DNA of 10,379 bases from CANJQJ01 sp964383565 (GTDB lineage Bacteria; Pseudomonadota; Alphaproteobacteria; Sphingomonadales; Sphingomonadaceae): assembly GCA_964383565.1 (NCBI GenBank), contig CAYLIK010000113.1:1-10379 (forward strand), written 5' to 3'. Of this stretch, positions 6,885 through 10,379 are shown piece by piece. A model generated the notes under the pieces. It ran no database searches, was not told the origin of the DNA, and was given only the letters and a program-made list of their open reading frames with translations. A program made the position numbers and the translations under genes. Each line of letters opens with the position of its first letter. Positions within the stretch are counted from its first letter, which is position 1.

Positions 6885-6890
6885 TTAGTT

Positions 6891-8732
6891 ATGTCGCTCT
6901 CCCCCCAATTCCTTGACGAGCTGCGATCGCGCACCTTGCTCTCCGCGGTCGTCGGCCGTTCGGTAAAAATCCAGAAGGCCGGGCGTGAATTCAAGGGCTG
7001 CTGCCCTTTCCACAACGAGAAGACTCCCAGCTTCTACGTCAATGACGAGAAGGGCTTCTACCACTGCTTCGGCTGCGGCGCGCATGGCGACGCGATTCGG
7101 TGGATGACCGATCAGCAGGGGCTGCCGTTCATGGAGGCGGTGAAGGAGCTCGCGGCCAATGCCGGAATGGAGGTTCCCGCTGCCGATCCCCGCGCGCAGG
7201 AACGTCAGGATCGGGGCAAGGGCCTCATTGATGCGATGGAGGCAGCCGCCGATTTCTTCGAGCAACAATTGGGCGGCCTCGATGGCAATGAGGCACGGGC
7301 CTATCTGGAACGGCGGGGGATCAATGACTCGCAACGCCGCGCATTCCGGATCGGCTTTGCGCCGGACTCCCGGTCAAAGCTCAAGACGGCGCTCAAGGAA
7401 TTCGGTCCGGAAAAGTTGATCGAGGCGGGCCTTCTCATCTCGGTAGATGAGAAGGAACCCTATGACCGCTTCCGTGGGCGGCTGATGATCCCGATCCGGG
7501 ATGTGCGCGGGCGGGTGATAGCATTCGGCGGGCGTATCCTGGGGGATGGCGAGCCCAAATATCTGAACTCGCCCGATACGCCGCTGTTCGACGAGGGCCG
7601 CACGCTGTTCAACATCGACCGCGCCGCGCCCGCCGCGCGAAAGGCGAATCGGGTCATCGTCGTCGAGGGCTATATGGATGTGATCGCGCTCGACCGAGCC
7701 GGGATCGGCGAGGCTGTGGCACCGCTCGGGACCGCGCTCACCGAGGGTCAGCTTGAACGCCTGTGGCGGATCGCGGAGCTGCCGATCCTGTGCTTCGACG
7801 GAGATTCCGCCGGACAGAAAGCCGCAATTCGGGCGGCGCAGCGGGCCTTGCCGATGATCGGGCCAGGCCGATCGCTGCGCTTCATCACGCTGCCGGGCGG
7901 ACAGGACCCGGACGATCTCGTCCGCTCTGGCGGGCGAGCGGCAATCGAGGCGCTGCTGGAAAAGCCGCAGCCGCTCGTGGATAGGCTGTGGGACTATGAG
8001 CTTTCGGCCGAGCCGCTCGACACGCCTGAAGCGCGCGCGGGGCTGAGGCGTCGGCTGGGTACGCAGGTCGAGACAATCGCCGATCCCCATGTTCGCGATC
8101 AATATGCGCGCGAATTCCGCGCCCGTTTCGACCATTTGTTCGCACGACCCGCCGAGCGGCCCAACCGCCCGCGCTTCAGCCAGCACCGGGGCCAGCGCTG
8201 GACGCCTCCCGCTCTTCCCCCAAGCGATTCCGCGCGCTCGATCGGTGGAACGGGCGTCGCGCCGATCATGGTGAAGGCAATCTTTGCTGGATTGATCCGT
8301 TATCCGGAGATGATCGCCGCCAATGCGGAAGCCTTGGGAGCCTTGCCGATCGCGGATCGGAAGCTGGATCGTCTGCGTTCTGCACTGATCGGGGCGGCTT
8401 TCGAATCGCGAAAGCTTGAACAGGAAAGGGTAAGGACCATATTGGCGGAAGTGGGTCCGGGCATGGGATTGGAGACGAATCTCGGCACGAACGGACTTGC
8501 CTTTTCCTTTTTGCGCGGCAATGCCGACTCGGAACGGGCTAAACGCGATCTGGCGGCGGTGATCTCGGCTCTCGCGAGCCGGCCGGAGCTTGACGCGGCG
8601 CTCGCTGCGGTGACTGAACGGCTGATGGCTTCCCCCGACGAAGCCGTTTTCGCCGAGCAACGGCGGCTTCGGGCCGCGCGAGAGGAAGCGGATCGTGCCC
8701 TGGCCGCGTTGGTCGAGGGTGCAGAAGGTTAG
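6891..8732 (+). CDS. dnaG: DNA primase DnaG
   Basis: DnaG makes the RNA primers for lagging-strand synthesis and works with the DnaB helicase at the fork. The 613-residue product is complete and of usual length. The N-terminal CHC2 zinc-binding domain (about 1-100) has ligands C38, H41, C59 and C62 in CPFH and CFGC, with the DnaG signature between them. The catalytic core (about 105-365) includes RFRGRLMIPIRD (193-204), a TOPRIM fold with E259 in VEGYMDV, D303 and D305 in CFDGDSAG, and DPDD at 339-342. A linker with basic and Pro-rich sequence (about 418-450) precedes the helical DnaB-binding C-terminal domain (about 460-613). The ATG at 6891 is 2 nt after the DUF559 stop and its ribosome binding site lies within a repeat. 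rpoD starts 35 nt after the stop, so the two are very likely co-transcribed. Confidence 0.98.
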   Translation: MSLSPQFLDELRSRTLLSAVVGRSVKIQKAGREFKGCCPFHNEKTPSFYVNDEKGFYHCFGCGAHGDAIRWMTDQQGLPFMEAVKELAANAGMEVPAADPRAQERQDRGKGLIDAMEAAADFFEQQLGGLDGNEARAYLERRGINDSQRRAFRIGFAPDSRSKLKTALKEFGPEKLIEAGLLISVDEKEPYDRFRGRLMIPIRDVRGRVIAFGGRILGDGEPKYLNSPDTPLFDEGRTLFNIDRAAPAARKANRVIVVEGYMDVIALDRAGIGEAVAPLGTALTEGQLERLWRIAELPILCFDGDSAGQKAAIRAAQRALPMIGPGRSLRFITLPGGQDPDDLVRSGGRAAIEALLEKPQPLVDRLWDYELSAEPLDTPEARAGLRRRLGTQVETIADPHVRDQYAREFRARFDHLFARPAERPNRPRFSQHRGQRWTPPALPPSDSARSIGGTGVAPIMVKAIFAGLIRYPEMIAANAEALGALPIADRKLDRLRSALIGAAFESRKLEQERVRTILAEVGPGMGLETNLGTNGLAFSFLRGNADSERAKRDLAAVISALASRPELDAALAAVTERLMASPDEAVFAEQRRLRAAREEADRALAALVEGAEG

Positions 8733-8767
8733 ACTAGCCGCCGATGGCGCAGTTTGAAGGTATGTTG

Positions 8768-10379
8768 ATGGCGAAGACGAACGTTGTGGAACCGGCTGAG
8801 AAGGGTGAAGGCGATGCGCCACTCATCGATCTCAACGAAGCCTCGCTCAAAAAGCTGATCGGCCGCGCCAAAAAGCGCGGCTATATTACGTATGACGAGC
8901 TCAACGAGGCGCTTCCGCAGGACCAGATGTCTTCGGAGCAGATTGAGGACGTCATGTCCGCGCTCTCCGAGATGGGCGTCAACATCGTCGAGAACGAAGA
9001 AGGCGGCGAAGAAGAGAACCAGCAGGAAGATTCAAACGACGAGGAAGCCTCGCTGGATGATAGCGATGGCGACGGTAGCGCGCTCGTTACCCTGCCGACC
9101 AAGAAGGAAACGGTCGATCGCACCGACGATCCCGTTCGCATGTACCTGCGCGAGATGGGCGCCGTCGAGCTGCTCAGCCGCGAGGGCGAGATCGCCATCG
9201 CCAAGCGCATCGAGGCTGGCCGCGACACGATGATCCTTGGGCTGTGCGAAAGCCCGATCACGTTCAACGCAATCATCAGCTGGTCCAACGCGCTTAACGA
9301 AGGCACCATGCAGCTGCGCGAGATCCTCGATCTCGATGCGATGCTGTCCAAGGACCCCGCCCCCGAAAGCCTTACCGACGACGACGCGGAAGGCGACGGC
9401 GAAATCTCCGAAAAGACCGCCGGCCCCTCGTACAAGGAAGAGGAGGAGGTGGAAGAAGCGTCCGCCGACGAGGACGACGAGGAGTCGATGACCGAGCGCC
9501 GCGCGCGCCGGCCCGTCGAGGAAGAGGAAGAGGACAACACACTCAGCCTCGCCCAGATGGAAGAGACGCTGAAACCGGCCGCGCTCGAGAAGTTCGCGAC
9601 GATCACATCGCTCTACCGCAAATTTTCCAAGGTCCAGCAGTCCCGCATCGACTCGCTTGCCGTTGGTGACGATTTCGCAGCGGCCGAGGAGAAGAAATAT
9701 CAGAAGCTCCGCGAGGAGCTGACCGCCGAGGTCGAAAGCGTCCAGTTCCATCAGGCGAAGATCGAATTCCTGGTCGACCAGCTCTATTCGTTCAACCGGC
9801 GCCTCACCGCGCTGGGCGGGCAGATGTTGCGCCTTGCCGAGCGCCACAAAGTGCCACGCCGCGATTTCCTCGACCAATATGTGAACCACGAGCTTGACGA
9901 AGGCTGGACTGAAAAAGTCAGCACCATCGACAAGAAGTGGAATGCGTTCGCGACGCAGAGCGCTGAGGCAGTCGAGCGCATCCGCGCTGAAATCGCCGAA
10001 ATCGCGCAGGCGACCGGCATGTCGCTCAATGAATTCCGCCGCATCGTCAACATGGTGCAGAAAGGCGAGCGCGAGGCGCGAATCGCGAAAAAGGAGATGG
10101 TCGAGGCCAATCTCCGCCTCGTGATCTCTATCGCCAAGAAATATACCAACCGCGGCTTGCAATTCCTTGATCTTATTCAGGAAGGCAATATCGGCCTGAT
10201 GAAGGCGGTTGATAAGTTCGAATATCGCCGCGGCTACAAATTCTCGACCTACGCGACCTGGTGGATCAGGCAGGCGATCACGCGTTCGATCGCCGATCAG
10301 GCTCGCACCATCCGCATCCCGGTCCACATGATCGAGACGATCAACAAGCTGGTCCGCACCAGCCGCCAAATCCTGCACG
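8768..10379 (+). CDS. rpoD: RNA polymerase major sigma factor RpoD (sigma-70), 3' end cut off by the window
   Basis: RpoD directs core RNA polymerase to housekeeping promoters. The window holds 537 codons; the last complete one is His, and regions 3 and 4 lie beyond the edge. Region 1.1 spans about residues 18-75 (IDLNEASLKKLIGRAKKRGY) and region 1.2 about 119-150 (DDPVRMYLREMGAVELLSRE). A long non-conserved region follows (about 151-435) with an acidic insert at 200-257 (two Glu/Asp-rich runs). Regions 2.1-2.4 cover about 443-520, with NLRLVISIAKKYTNRG, FLDLIQEGNIGLMKAVDKF (the core-binding part) and KFSTYATWWIRQAITRSIAD (the -10 recognition and melting part). Three in-frame ATGs exist at 8744, 8762 and 8768. 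The last is chosen because GAAGG at 8756-8760 sits 7 nt before it, whereas it is only 1 nt from 8762 and nothing precedes 8744. It follows dnaG as in the classic macromolecular-synthesis operon. Confidence 0.98.
   Translation, partial: MAKTNVVEPAEKGEGDAPLIDLNEASLKKLIGRAKKRGYITYDELNEALPQDQMSSEQIEDVMSALSEMGVNIVENEEGGEEENQQEDSNDEEASLDDSDGDGSALVTLPTKKETVDRTDDPVRMYLREMGAVELLSREGEIAIAKRIEAGRDTMILGLCESPITFNAIISWSNALNEGTMQLREILDLDAMLSKDPAPESLTDDDAEGDGEISEKTAGPSYKEEEEVEEASADEDDEESMTERRARRPVEEEEEDNTLSLAQMEETLKPAALEKFATITSLYRKFSKVQQSRIDSLAVGDDFAAAEEKKYQKLREELTAEVESVQFHQAKIEFLVDQLYSFNRRLTALGGQMLRLAERHKVPRRDFLDQYVNHELDEGWTEKVSTIDKKWNAFATQSAEAVERIRAEIAEIAQATGMSLNEFRRIVNMVQKGEREARIAKKEMVEANLRLVISIAKKYTNRGLQFLDLIQEGNIGLMKAVDKFEYRRGYKFSTYATWWIRQAITRSIADQARTIRIPVHMIETINKLVRTSRQILH

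Larger units (their letters stand above)
6628..6888 (+). pseudogene. DUF559 endonuclease-like gene remnant, N-terminus missing
   Basis: The conceptual peptide starts at QVPIDPFICDFVSRSLKLII and continues with EIDGGQHDWNAEADQRR, FLEAQGYKVIRFWNNDVIE and GVVLEIERVIAD. This is the second and third part of the DUF559 fold (PD-(D/E)xK, related to Vsr-type nucleases), with the DF, EIDGGQH and RFWNNDV motifs intact. Full-length members are about 115-130 residues and begin with a helix containing TPAE-type and LW motifs plus a basic FRRQ stretch. All of that is missing; at the matching place stand unrelated bases and then the left 36-bp repeat. A GTG at 6631 could start an 85-residue peptide, but no Shine-Dalgarno precedes it. 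The last 12 codons (PSPDPSRWREGS) come from the right repeat. I read it as a decaying gene whose core has not yet acquired stops; a short expressed protein is possible but unlikely. Confidence 0.75.

Noticed and set aside
7374..8822. 482-codon open frame on the minus strand across dnaG
   Set aside because: Antisense to a clearly recognised dnaG; long antisense frames are common in GC-rich codon usage, and its translation is rich in Arg, Pro and His without a domain I recognise.
9416..9540. Simple-sequence GAG/GAC tract in rpoD as a possible unstable repeat
   Set aside because: It encodes the acidic linker of the non-conserved region, with mixed Glu and Asp codons; common in alphaproteobacterial RpoD and not a uniform microsatellite.
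9032..10378. 448-codon open frame on the minus strand across rpoD
   Set aside because: Exactly opposite the conserved RpoD sequence; shows low-complexity Leu/Phe/Gly runs that are the mirror of the acidic insert.

Overview
The window is a high-GC alphaproteobacterial chromosome segment, most likely from the Sphingomonadales. The protein sequences support this (CarB beginning MPKRTDISSI, an RpoD with a long acidic insert, a rhomboid-like start with a GFVPARV motif), as does the gene order. No rRNA, tRNA, CRISPR array, integrase or complete transposon is visible. This is core-genome housekeeping DNA with small REP-type palindromic repeats in two intergenic gaps.

Left half (minus strand, read right to left): carA (CPSase small subunit, 4762-5955), a small exported protein of unknown family that overlaps the carA stop by ATGA (4259-4765), a 207-nt gap filled with REP-like palindromes, carB (CPSase large subunit, 716-4051), greA (transcript cleavage factor, 162-638) and the first 49 codons of a probable rhomboid-family membrane protein (1-147). 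CarA releases ammonia from glutamine and CarB uses it with bicarbonate and two ATP to make carbamoyl phosphate for pyrimidine and arginine synthesis.

Right half (plus strand), diverging from carA across a 147-nt promoter region: a GatB/YqeY-domain gene (6103-6555), a 335-nt gap, dnaG (primase, 6891-8732) and rpoD (major sigma factor, 8768 to the window end, cut off before regions 3 and 4). This is a form of the macromolecular-synthesis operon, with yqeY at the front and no rpsU in the intergenic region.

The most unusual part is the yqeY-dnaG gap. It holds the C-terminal two-thirds or so of a DUF559 endonuclease-like gene between two 36-bp repeats that are perfect inverted copies of each other. 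The left copy begins 2 nt after the yqeY stop. The right copy encodes the tail of the DUF559 frame, supplies the Shine-Dalgarno sequence of dnaG, and ends 6 nt before the dnaG start. The carA-side gap holds a second inverted pair with the same layout (outer palindrome, inward G-rich tail). These repeats are the best candidates for something not fully described; the protein-coding genes are otherwise ordinary.
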